Source: Bradyrhizobium sp. 4
GTDB lineage: Bacteria > Pseudomonadota > Alphaproteobacteria > Rhizobiales > Xanthobacteraceae
Direction of reading: 5' to 3'
Length of the DNA stretch: 64,000 bases
NCBI RefSeq assembly: GCF_023100905.1
Contig: NZ_CP064686.1
Coordinates: 6,820,001-6,884,000, forward strand
Within the stretch, counting starts at the first letter, position 1. Every line of letters starts with the position of its first letter. Below, in pieces: positions 46,216 to 54,380 of the stretch. The translations under genes and the position numbers were made by a program. The notes beneath the pieces are model-generated. The model made no database searches. It was not told the origin of the DNA and was given only the letters and a program-made list of their open reading frames with translations.

Positions 46216-46402
46216 GATGCGTCACGCCCAAGGTGATGTATGCATCGCACCTATCAAAGCGATTTGCGCCGCGTAAGGACTAAAACCGCGCCTGCACATA
46301 ATCTGCAAAAGACTCCTGAAGCCGTGCAGACGACGATCCCGCCTTCTGCACAAACGACGTTCAGACTTCGTGATGCCACCCATCACGAAAGGTCTTCTTG
46401 AA

Positions 46403-47893
46403 ATGACGAGCCTGGCTTCGACAGTTGCAGCGGAAATCCAGCCGATCAGGCATTCCTCGATCCCGGCCAAGGTCGGCCTCGCGCTGGTTCTCGCTGCGCT
46501 CGCCGACTGGCTGTTCTATGGTCCGAGGATCGGGCTGTCGCTGACGCTGTTTGTGATCGCGATGGCTTGCGTGTCGATGCTGTTCAATCATGCGGCCCTG
46601 GATCTGCGGCGCGCCATGATCGGCGCGGCCATTCTCGTCGCCGGCCTCGCACCGGCGGTCGAGGAGCTCAACATGCTGTCCTTCCTGATCCTCACCATGG
46701 CGCTGGCCATTGCGCTTCTGATCGCGACCAATCCGGAAACGACCGGGCTCACTGAACGTGCGCGCGCGCTGCGCAATTTCTTCCTGCTCGGGCCCTTCAG
46801 ATTCTTCCTCGACGCGCTGCAGATCTTCAACATGTCGGGGTTCACCCGGGGCATCGCACTCTGGCTGATGCCTGCTGTGATGAGCACCGTCTTCGTCGCG
46901 CTGTTCGCGGCGGCCAATCCGGTGATCGAGCAGTGGGTGTCTCTGCTCAATCCAAAGCTCATCTTCGAGTATATCAGCATCCCGCGCGTGCTGTTCTGGA
47001 CCATGATGCTGGCCCTGGTCTGGCCGTTCATCCATGTGCGCTGGCGGCGCAGGACGATTGCCACCACGACGGTCGTCGACGGCTCCGTGCCGCCGCCGCT
47101 GCCGTCCCAAGTCTCGGCTCAGTTCCTGGGCCCCTCCACCATCCTGCGCTCGCTGATCCTGTTCAATCTGCTGTTCGCGGCACAGTCCATTCTCGACGGC
47201 ATCTACCTCTGGGGCCATGTCGCGCTGCCGGCCAATTTGACATATGCGGGCTATGCCCATCGCGGCGCCTACCCGCTGATCGCCACCGCCCTCCTCGCCG
47301 CCGCCTTCGTGCTAGTGGCGATGCGTCCGGGTGGACCGGTCGAGAAATCAAAGGTGATCCGGGCGCTGGTCTATCTCTGGGTCGGGCAGAATGTGCTTCT
47401 GGTCGCGTCCTCCATCCTCCGCCTCGACCTCTACGTCGACATCTACATGCTGACCTATTGGCGCATCGCCGCCTTCATCTGGATGGGGCTGGTGGCGCTC
47501 GGGCTGATCCTGATCGTGGCCCGGATCGTGCTCGACAGGTCCAACCAATGGCTCGTCGGCGCCAATCTGATCGCGTTAACGATCGCGCTGTATGGCTGCT
47601 CGCTGATGAACTTCGATGCGTTCATCGCCGACTATAATCTGAGCCACAGCAACGAAATGTCGGGTAAGGGCCTGAGCATCGACGCCAACTATCTCCTCAC
47701 ACTCGGACCACAGGCGCTGCCTGCCCTCGACAAGGTCATCGCTCATCGCCCGGGCGACGACTGCCTTGTGTCGCGGCGCGATCGGCTTGTAGAAGTCCAG
47801 CGTCAGGATATGGCCTGGCGGAGCTGGGGCTTTCGGAACTGGCGGCTCCAGCGCAGGCTGTACGCGCTGGAGAAAGTTCGGCCGGCAGGCTGA
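46403..47893 (+). CDS. Polytopic membrane protein (DUF4173-like)
   Basis: 496 residues with about eleven membrane segments and short loops; contains AFVLVAMRPGGP and a C-terminal cytoplasmic tail with DCLVSRRDRLVEVQRQDM. It resembles the DUF4173/DUF4153 group of integral membrane proteins of unknown role. I take ATG 46403; GTG 46370 is an alternative. It ends 18 nt before the response regulator gene, so membrane protein, regulator and sensor kinase likely form one operon; it may act as an accessory to the sensor. Confidence 0.8.
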   Translation: MTSLASTVAAEIQPIRHSSIPAKVGLALVLAALADWLFYGPRIGLSLTLFVIAMACVSMLFNHAALDLRRAMIGAAILVAGLAPAVEELNMLSFLILTMALAIALLIATNPETTGLTERARALRNFFLLGPFRFFLDALQIFNMSGFTRGIALWLMPAVMSTVFVALFAAANPVIEQWVSLLNPKLIFEYISIPRVLFWTMMLALVWPFIHVRWRRRTIATTTVVDGSVPPPLPSQVSAQFLGPSTILRSLILFNLLFAAQSILDGIYLWGHVALPANLTYAGYAHRGAYPLIATALLAAAFVLVAMRPGGPVEKSKVIRALVYLWVGQNVLLVASSILRLDLYVDIYMLTYWRIAAFIWMGLVALGLILIVARIVLDRSNQWLVGANLIALTIALYGCSLMNFDAFIADYNLSHSNEMSGKGLSIDANYLLTLGPQALPALDKVIAHRPGDDCLVSRRDRLVEVQRQDMAWRSWGFRNWRLQRRLYALEKVRPAG

Positions 47894-47911
47894 CGGGGAG
47901 CGGAGAGGTTC

Positions 47912-48616
47912 TTGGCGCATCGCATTCTCATCGTGGACGACGAGGGCCACATCCGCGAGGTCATCCGCGTTGCGCTAAAGAAAGCCGGCATGGACGTAAT
48001 CGAGGCGCGCGACGGCAAGGAGGCGCTGAGCCGCTTTGCCGCCGACAGACCTGACCTGATCGTGCTCGACATCGGCATGCCCGAATTCGACGGCCTCGAC
48101 GTCTGCCGCGAGGTGCGCAAAGGCTCCGACGTGCCGATCCTGTTCCTGTCGGCGCGCGACGAGGAGATCGACCGCATCCTCGGCCTCGAGATCGGCGGCG
48201 ACGACTACGTGACGAAGCCGTTCAGCCCGCGCGAGCTGGTGGCGCGGGTCAACGTCATCCTGCGCCGTCTCGGCCCGCGCAATGGCGAGGCCAAGGCGGG
48301 GCCGTCGGCACTCGCGCAAGGCGGCCTGTTGATCGATCCCGAGCAGCATGTCGCGTCGTTCGCCGGCACGCCGCTGAAGCTGACCGCGATCGAGTTCGGC
48401 ATCTTGCGCGCGTTCCTGACCCGGCCGACCTCGGTGTTCAATCGCGAGCAGCTGATGCGGGCCGCCTACCAGCTCAACATCCAGGTCTCCGACCGCACCA
48501 TCGACAGCCACATCCGCAACATCCGCGCCAAGCTCGCGGCGCTGGCCTGCGACAATGCCATCGAGACCATCCACGGCGTGGGCTTCAAGCTCGGCCGCTG
48601 CGAGAAAGAGGCATGA
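47912..48616 (+). CDS. Response regulator, OmpR/PhoB family
   Basis: 234 residues: receiver domain with acidic pocket LIVDDEGH, phospho-acceptor Asp in LIVLDIGMP, Thr/Ser in LFLSARDEE, Lys in VTKPFSPREL; then a winged-helix DNA-binding domain (LTAIEFGILRAFL to TIDSHIRNIRAKLA, IHGVGFKL). The start is TTG at 47912 with GAGAGG upstream. Its stop overlaps the kinase start (ATGA). Resembles the CreB/ChvI type in layout; targets unknown. Confidence 0.94.
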   Translation: MAHRILIVDDEGHIREVIRVALKKAGMDVIEARDGKEALSRFAADRPDLIVLDIGMPEFDGLDVCREVRKGSDVPILFLSARDEEIDRILGLEIGGDDYVTKPFSPRELVARVNVILRRLGPRNGEAKAGPSALAQGGLLIDPEQHVASFAGTPLKLTAIEFGILRAFLTRPTSVFNREQLMRAAYQLNIQVSDRTIDSHIRNIRAKLAALACDNAIETIHGVGFKLGRCEKEA

Positions 48617-50199
48617 GCGCGGCGCCGGACAAATGGCGGCCGTCGCTCACCCTGGTGATCTTCACGGTGCTGGCGACCGTCGGCGTGCTGCCGCTGGTCG
48701 GCCTGTTCTTCTTCCGTCTCTACGACAACCAGCTGATCCGCCAGACCCAGGCCGAGCTGATCGCGCAGAGCCGCGTGCTCGCGACGATCTACGCGCAGGA
48801 AGTCACAGCAAGGCTCGATAGGGGCCTCACGCTCGGTGCCGAAGTGCCGACGAACGTGCTGCCTGATCCAAGCGACCAGGTCACCCCGATCCGTCCCGCG
48901 CTTGACCTCACCGCCAACGACCTGCTGCGGCGGCGGCCAGAGGCGCAAACCGCTCCACAGCCGCCGCAGCCCGTCTATGTCGAGATCGGCGCAAAGCTGA
49001 CGCCGATCATCCGCGAGACCCAAAAGATGACGCTGGCAGGCTTTCGCATCCTCGATCCCCAAGGCGTGGTGATCGCCGGGCGGCAGGAGGTCGGGCAGTC
49101 GCTCGCCCACATCGAGGAGGTCGCGGACGCGCTGCATGGGCAATACCGCGCCACCTTGCGCAACCGCGTGCCCGACAAGCCGCCGCCGTCGATCTACTCC
49201 TTCAGCCGCGGCCTCGGCGTCCACGTGTTTTCGGCAATGCCTGTCATCGTCAACAACCGCGTCGCGGGGGTGATCTACACGACGCGGACGCCGAGTAACA
49301 TCTTCGACCATCTCTATCAGGAGCGGGCCAAGTTCGTGCTGGCGGGGCTCGCCGTGGTTCTCGGCACGATCGCGATCGGCCTCGTATTCTCGCGCACCAT
49401 CACGCTGCCGATGCGCGAACTGATCGATCGTGCCACCAGAATAGGCCGCGGCGACCGTGAGGCGTTCAGGCCGCTCCGACATTACGGTACGCGCGAGTTC
49501 GCGCAGCTCTCACACAGTTTCCTCGGCATGGCCGAACAGCTGGCGCGGCGCTCGGACTATATCGCGACGTTCTCGGCCCATCTCACCCACGAATTGAAAT
49601 CGCCGCTGACCTCGATCAAGGGCGCCGCCGAGCTGTTGCAGGATTCGGTTCAGGGCAAAGCGGGCAGCCTGACGCCGGCCGAGCAGGAGACGTTCATCGC
49701 CAACATCCTGTCCGACACAAAGCGGCTGGAAGCGATGGCGCAGCGGCTGCGCGAACTCGCGCGTGCCGAAAGCCTGCCGCAAAACGAGCGCACGGAATTG
49801 GCGCCCGTGATTGCCGACCTCAGGAGCCGCTTTCCGACGAGCTCGATCGAGGCCAGCGGCAGCCTCGACCTGATGATCGGCATGTCGGCCGAGAAGGCGC
49901 TGATCGTGCTGTCGCATCTCGCGGACAATGCGATGCGGCACAAGGCTGGGGCTATCACCCTGGAGGCGATCGACGAGCGCACGACCCTGCGTCTGACGGT
50001 AAGCAATGACGGCGAGCCGATCTCCGCGCCGAACCGCGACAGGATCTTCGACGCGTTCTTCACCACCCGCCGCGACCAGGGCGGCACCGGGATGGGTCTC
50101 GCGATCGCGCGCGCGGTGATGGCGAGCCATGACGGCTCGATCAGGCTCAAACCGACCGATCAGGGCGCGGCGTTCGAGCTCCAGTTTCCAATGGGCTAG
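48613..50199 (+). CDS. Sensor histidine kinase (CreC-like layout)
   Basis: Inner-membrane kinase, 528 residues: membrane segment about 14-35, a roughly 200-residue periplasmic sensor region with a Pro/Gln-rich stretch and FSRGLGVHVFSAMPVIVNNR, second membrane segment about 240-260, HAMP (TITLPMRELIDRATRIGRGD), HisKA with phospho-His in FSAHLTHELKSPLTSIKGA, N-box LADNAMRHKA, G-box GGTGMGLAIARAVM. Four-base overlap with the regulator gene shows they form a cognate pair. Stimulus unknown. Confidence 0.94.
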   Translation: MSAAPDKWRPSLTLVIFTVLATVGVLPLVGLFFFRLYDNQLIRQTQAELIAQSRVLATIYAQEVTARLDRGLTLGAEVPTNVLPDPSDQVTPIRPALDLTANDLLRRRPEAQTAPQPPQPVYVEIGAKLTPIIRETQKMTLAGFRILDPQGVVIAGRQEVGQSLAHIEEVADALHGQYRATLRNRVPDKPPPSIYSFSRGLGVHVFSAMPVIVNNRVAGVIYTTRTPSNIFDHLYQERAKFVLAGLAVVLGTIAIGLVFSRTITLPMRELIDRATRIGRGDREAFRPLRHYGTREFAQLSHSFLGMAEQLARRSDYIATFSAHLTHELKSPLTSIKGAAELLQDSVQGKAGSLTPAEQETFIANILSDTKRLEAMAQRLRELARAESLPQNERTELAPVIADLRSRFPTSSIEASGSLDLMIGMSAEKALIVLSHLADNAMRHKAGAITLEAIDERTTLRLTVSNDGEPISAPNRDRIFDAFFTTRRDQGGTGMGLAIARAVMASHDGSIRLKPTDQGAAFELQFPMG

Positions 50200-50336
50200 A
50201 TCGCGAACACCCAGGCGGCGACGATGGTGCCGATGGTGACCAGACCGGCGATGGTCCAGCCGGCGGCGTATTCCAGTTCAGGATGACCGGTCGCCCGCAT
50301 GATCTCTGCCGGATCGGCGGTATGCTTCTCTGCCAT
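50196..50336 (-). CDS. 46-aa single-membrane-span peptide
   Basis: ATG at 50336 with GAGG upstream, stop at 50196-50198 overlapping the kinase stop on the other strand. Polar N-terminus (MAEKHTADPAEIMRATGH) and one membrane helix (GWTIAGLVTIGTIVAAWVF). It ends soon after the helix, so most of the peptide would be cytoplasmic or periplasmic depending on orientation. The hydrophobic pattern, start site and divergent position relative to alkB support a real gene; family not recognised (a small respiratory-complex subunit is one possibility). Confidence 0.6.
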   Translation of the reverse strand: MAEKHTADPAEIMRATGHPELEYAAGWTIAGLVTIGTIVAAWVFAI

Positions 50337-50406
50337 GACAGCCTCGCACGTTACTTTCCGCGTCATATGTAAGTCGCATCAGCCACCATTAGGTTCCATC
50401 ACGGAA

Positions 50407-50985
50407 ATGCGAGGAATGACGCAGCTTGGTTTGTTCGCCGATCCGCAAGCAGGGCCTGCCGGCCTTCGCTATGCCGATGACTTCGTCGAGGCCGCCGTCG
50501 AGCAGGCGCTCATCGGCCGCATCGCAGCATTGCCGCTCCAGCGCTTCCAGTTCGGCGCCTTCGAGGGCAACCGCCGGGTGGCGTCCTTCGGCTATCGCTA
50601 TGACTACACAGAGCAGCGGCTGGCCGAGGCCGAGCCGATCCCGGACTGGGTGCTTCCTGTCGCGCGGCAGGTCGAGGCATGGGCGGGTCTCGCCGGCGGC
50701 AGCGTGCGGCAGGTGCTCTGCACCGAATACGATGCCGGCGTCGGCATCGGCTGGCATCGCGACAAGCCGCATTTCGACAAAATCCTCGGCCTGTCGCTGG
50801 GCTCGTCCTGCAAATTCCGCTTCCGCCGTCGTAACGGCGACAAATGGGAGCGTCACACGCTCGAAGCCTTGCCGCGCTCGCTTTACATGATGGACGGCGA
50901 GGCGCGGTCGCAATGGGAGCACAGCATCCCGCCGGTCGAGGCGCGCCGCTATTCCATCACCTTCCGGACGATGAAGCAGACCTGA
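50407..50985 (+). CDS. Alpha-ketoglutarate-dependent dioxygenase AlkB-like
   Basis: Fe(II)/2-oxoglutarate dioxygenase of the AlkB family, 192 residues, which removes alkyl groups from DNA/RNA bases by oxidation. Iron ligands: His and Asp in GIGWHRDKPHFD, second His in QWEHSIPP; 2OG-binding Arg pair in RRYSITFR; nucleotide-recognition lid around GYRYDYTEQ. Start at ATG 50407 or 50416; spacing to the purine-rich GGA / GAGGA sequences is poor for both, so the start is uncertain. Single gene, divergent from the small membrane peptide. Confidence 0.92.
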   Translation: MRGMTQLGLFADPQAGPAGLRYADDFVEAAVEQALIGRIAALPLQRFQFGAFEGNRRVASFGYRYDYTEQRLAEAEPIPDWVLPVARQVEAWAGLAGGSVRQVLCTEYDAGVGIGWHRDKPHFDKILGLSLGSSCKFRFRRRNGDKWERHTLEALPRSLYMMDGEARSQWEHSIPPVEARRYSITFRTMKQT

Positions 50986-51217
50986 CCGGCCGGCCCAACA
51001 AAAAAAACGCGAAAACAACCCCATGCACAGTAGAACGGCCGTGTCGGCGCGAGGCTCGGCCCCGCGGCGTAACCGTTTGACACCTCGGGGCAAAACAGCC
51101 GCACCGCGCAAAGGCGCAAGGCCCGGCGAACTTGCCTTCCAATTCGCGTTTACATGCTAAACTGGTTCCACGCGCCGCCCGGAAGGGAAGCCGCGATGGC
51201 AGGCCCAGGGAGGCAAG
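50986..51217. other. Intergenic region with probable dispersed motif
   Basis: Holds an A-rich run (CAAAAAAAACGCGAAAAC) followed by AACCCCATGCACAGTAGA near 51017-51037, a short motif I associate with recurrent bradyrhizobial intergenic sequence, and the promoter region of the following gene (TTGACA near 51076). No gene is visible. Confidence 0.3.
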
Positions 51218-51712
51218 ATGAAAGCCGGTCGATTGATCCTCGCCTGCGCCCTCGTTGTCGGAACTGCCTCCGGCGTCGCCGATGCATCCGACGCGACGCC
51301 CGCAAAAGTCTCGGGCTCGACGGCGCTGGCGCTCGCGGGGGTGATCGCGCCGCTGTCATCGGTCCTGTCCGGCGCCGAGAAGAAGGCGATGGCGATGCTG
51401 TTCGCCGCCAACAGCGACATTCCCTACAAGAAGCCGATCGTGGTGACCGCCGATCGAATCGTCTGTCGCGCCGGTAATGTGGACATCACCATCCGGAACT
51501 GCGAGGTCACCTTCGGCAAGAAGACCAGGACGGTGAACGGCTCCACGGCCGGCGAGATCTTCGCCACCGAAGCCCTGGCCGGCATTCCGCCCGACGGCGC
51601 CGCAGGATCGAATTTCGAGAGCCTGACCAAGCTGAGTTGCACGATCGACCCCAACGCCATCCGCCGGAAGGACGGCAGCGGCGCGGATTGCACGTTCCAG
51701 CCGGGGAATTGA
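51218..51712 (+). CDS. Exported hypothetical protein, 164 aa
   Basis: Signal peptide MKAGRLILACALVVGTASGV (cleavage near VADA-SDA), then a small periplasmic domain with four Cys (VCRAG, IRNCEV, LSCTID, ADCTF) that could form two disulfides. GGGAGG precedes the ATG. I recognise no domain. It stands alone between alkB and the alpha/beta hydrolase-like gene. Confidence 0.75.
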   Translation: MKAGRLILACALVVGTASGVADASDATPAKVSGSTALALAGVIAPLSSVLSGAEKKAMAMLFAANSDIPYKKPIVVTADRIVCRAGNVDITIRNCEVTFGKKTRTVNGSTAGEIFATEALAGIPPDGAAGSNFESLTKLSCTIDPNAIRRKDGSGADCTFQPGN

Positions 51713-51846
51713 ACCACGCGTGGAGGACGCGCCGAGAGAACCATGGGTGCCGTGAAATCGCCTCATGACCAACTAACTAATAAGGCGAATTGAAAAGACG
51801 GGCCAAACGCGCGAGCCCATATCGGGCACGCAGGGCCAACACCGAC

Positions 51847-52776
51847 ATGAAGAATTTTCTCGCATTTTTTCTGATTCTGGGCGTGACGGCAGCCTCCGCA
51901 CACGGTCCGCTTCCGATGCCGCCGGCCGCGCCGTCCGATCTCGTCCGGGTCGGCCTCACCGACAGCGACACCACCGCAGGCGGCACCGCGCGGCTGTGCG
52001 AGCAGGTCACCTTCTCGCGCGGCCTGCGCTACGGCGAGAGCGAAGCCAATGTGCTCGATGTCGCCACCGCCACGACCAAGGCGGATACGCCGCGGCCGGT
52101 GCTGCTGTTCGTGACCGGCGACACCTTCACTGGCGACCGCGCCGCGCCGGAGCTGTCGCGCCAGATCCAGGACCAGGCCATGTGCTTTGCCGCCCGCAAC
52201 GACATGATCGGCGTGCGCGTCAACTACCGGCTGGCGCCCTCGGCGACGTGGCCGGCGGGTGCGACCGACGTGGCGGCGGCGCTGTCCTGGGTCCACGGCA
52301 ATATCGACCTGTTCAACGGCGATGCCCGCGAGATCGTCGCGGTCGGCTACGGCGCCGGCGCCTTCCATGTCGCCACCCTGCTGGCCCATCCCGAACTCCA
52401 GACCGACCGCGCCGATGTCGCGGCGGTCGTGCTGGTGTCCGGGGTCTACCGCGCCGGCAAGGACGCGAGCGACAGCGAGAAGGCCTATCTCGGCAGCGAC
52501 GCCAGCCAGTACAACAAGCGCTCGGTCTTCCCTGGCATCCTCAATGTCGACGTCCCGATCGTGCTGGCCTGGGCTGCGGATGATTCCGCCGGCATCACGG
52601 CGCAGGGCGAAACCTTGAAGAAGACGCTCTGCGGCGCCGGCCATTGTCCGCGTAGCGCGCTGCTGCGCAGCCGCGACGGCATCGCGAGCGCCTTCGGCCT
52701 CGACGGCTCCGGCGACAGCCTCGCCGAGCCGACGCTGCTGCTGGTGCATCAGCTCGAGGCGCGCGGGCTGCCGTAG
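51847..52776 (+). CDS. Alpha/beta-hydrolase-fold protein lacking the nucleophile Ser, exported
   Basis: 309 residues from ATG 51847, with a signal peptide (MKNFLAFFLILGVTAASA). Fold markers of the carboxylesterase/HSL group: VLLFVTGDTF, GVRVNYRLAPSATWPAG, AALSWVHGNIDLFNGD, then VAVGYGAGAFHVATLLA where the GxSxG elbow should be: it reads GYGAG, so the catalytic Ser is Gly. A C-terminal His (GHCPRSALL) and Asp (AADDSAG) are nearby in the expected region. Probably a non-catalytic or altered member; Ser-to-Gly is a sequence fact, loss of activity is inferred. Confidence 0.85.
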   Translation: MKNFLAFFLILGVTAASAHGPLPMPPAAPSDLVRVGLTDSDTTAGGTARLCEQVTFSRGLRYGESEANVLDVATATTKADTPRPVLLFVTGDTFTGDRAAPELSRQIQDQAMCFAARNDMIGVRVNYRLAPSATWPAGATDVAAALSWVHGNIDLFNGDAREIVAVGYGAGAFHVATLLAHPELQTDRADVAAVVLVSGVYRAGKDASDSEKAYLGSDASQYNKRSVFPGILNVDVPIVLAWAADDSAGITAQGETLKKTLCGAGHCPRSALLRSRDGIASAFGLDGSGDSLAEPTLLLVHQLEARGLP

Positions 52777-52934
52777 CGGCCCCTCCGTCAGTACGGCTGC
52801 CATTTGGCCCGGCGCGACGAGCAACTTCGAAACGAGCCACCAAGACACACGAATGACAAACGCTTGACGTAGATCAACTCCTCTTGCTGCGGAGTGAGCC
52901 GACCTCGTTGGGGGCGAACGACAAGGTGTTGAGC

Positions 52935-54158
52935 ATGGGCGTCATCGGCAGGATGCTGTTCGTTTCGATGATCGCGTTCGCGTCGCTCGGCGCGATGTCC
53001 GAGCAACGCGCCGATCAACCCACCGCCGACAACGAAATCCGCATCGGCAATGTCATGCCGTATTCGGGACCGCTCTCGGAGTTCGGCGCCATCGGCCAGG
53101 CGGAAGCGGCCTATTTCGACATGATCAATGCGCGCGGCGGCATCAACGGTCGCAAGATCCGCTTCATCACCCGCGACGACAATTCCGATCCGATGACGGC
53201 GCTGGAGCTGACGCGCAATCTGGTCGAGACGGACGACGTGCATTTGATGTTCGGATCGTTCGGCACGCCCGGTAATCTCGCCACGCGCTGGTATCTGAAC
53301 GCAAAGAAGATCCCACAACTGTTCGTCGCCTCCGGCGACGAGGAGCTGAGCCAGGCCAAGGCGTTTCCCTGGACCATGGGCTGGCAGCCGTCGTTCCGGT
53401 CGGAGGGGCGCATCTACGCCAACTATCTTCAGGCCTATTATCCCAGGAAGAAGATCGTGGTGCTCTGGCAGAACGACCAGTTCGGGCGTGCGCTTCTCAA
53501 GGGCATGGAGGAAGGACTTGGCGATCTGAACCGTCTCGTCCTCGTCGACATCGCCTTCGACATTGCCGATGAGCATCTCGACGGACACGTCTCGATCCTC
53601 AAGCGCGCCGGCGCCGATATTTTCGTCTTTCTCGGTGTACCGTCGACGGCGTCCAAGGTGATCAAGCTGGCGGCGGCAATGAGATGGCGCCCGGTCTTCA
53701 TCGTCAACGACGCCTCGGCCTCGATCGCCAATGCGATGGCGCCCGCAGGCCTGGAGAATTCCTCCGGCGTGATCTCGGCGGCTTTCCTCAAGGATCCGAG
53801 CGATCCCGCGTGGAAAGACGATCCCGCCATGAAGGACTGGTTCGCCTTCATGGACAAATACCATCACGACGAAAGCACCAACAACAGCGCCGCGCTCTAT
53901 GGCTACGCCGCGGCCGAGGCGCTGACGCAGGTGCTGAAGCAATGCGGCGACGATTTATCGCGCGAGAACATCATGCGTCAGGCGGCTTCGCTGAGGAATT
54001 ATCAGCCCTCGGTCGCCCTGCCCAACATCAGGATGAACACCTCGCCGACCAGCTACCTGCCGATCAGGCAGATGCGGTTGGTCCAGTTCGACGGCCGTTC
54101 CTGGCAACCCTTCGGCGACGTGATCGAGACGGCGTTTACGGAAGGCGCGGCGCGGTGA
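52935..54158 (+). CDS. ABC transporter substrate-binding protein, branched-chain amino acid type (Peripla_BP_6)
   Basis: Periplasmic type-I binding protein, 407 residues from ATG 52935 (AAGGTG upstream). Signal peptide MGVIGRMLFVSMIAFASLGA; domain starts IRIGNVMPYSGPLSEFGAIG, with INARGGINGRKIRFITRDDN, FGSFGTPGNLATRWYLNAKK and WQNDQFGRALLKGME, all typical of LivJ/amide-binding relatives. No permease or ATPase genes adjoin it, so the transporter components are elsewhere or it is a sensor/scavenger. Ligand could be an aromatic or amide compound; not determinable. Confidence 0.92.
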   Translation: MGVIGRMLFVSMIAFASLGAMSEQRADQPTADNEIRIGNVMPYSGPLSEFGAIGQAEAAYFDMINARGGINGRKIRFITRDDNSDPMTALELTRNLVETDDVHLMFGSFGTPGNLATRWYLNAKKIPQLFVASGDEELSQAKAFPWTMGWQPSFRSEGRIYANYLQAYYPRKKIVVLWQNDQFGRALLKGMEEGLGDLNRLVLVDIAFDIADEHLDGHVSILKRAGADIFVFLGVPSTASKVIKLAAAMRWRPVFIVNDASASIANAMAPAGLENSSGVISAAFLKDPSDPAWKDDPAMKDWFAFMDKYHHDESTNNSAALYGYAAAEALTQVLKQCGDDLSRENIMRQAASLRNYQPSVALPNIRMNTSPTSYLPIRQMRLVQFDGRSWQPFGDVIETAFTEGAAR

Positions 54159-54219
54159 GTTGCTTCACGCTGGCAGCGGTAGCGCACGGAGAAAACGTGA
54201 CTGGGAGCTCGCCCGCGGC

Positions 54220-54336
54220 CATCCTTCGAGACGCCCGCCTAGGCAGGCCCTCAGGATGAGGTCGCGTTTTCGCAGCGAGAAATCCGACCCTCATGGTGAG
54301 GAGCCCGCCAGAGCGGGCGTCTCGAACCATGCAGGC
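54220..54336. repeat. Extragenic repeat, second copy of the 36623-36728 type
   Basis: CATCCTTCGAGACGCCCGCC ... CCTCAGGATGAGG on the left and CCTCATGGTGAGGAGCCCGC ... GGGCGTCTCGAACCATGCAGG on the right: the same four blocks as at 36623-36728 in opposite order, again between convergent genes. Confidence 0.75.
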
Positions 54337-54380
54337 CGAGCACGTTCGACAACCTCAACTGCGACTGCGACAGCCCTGCC

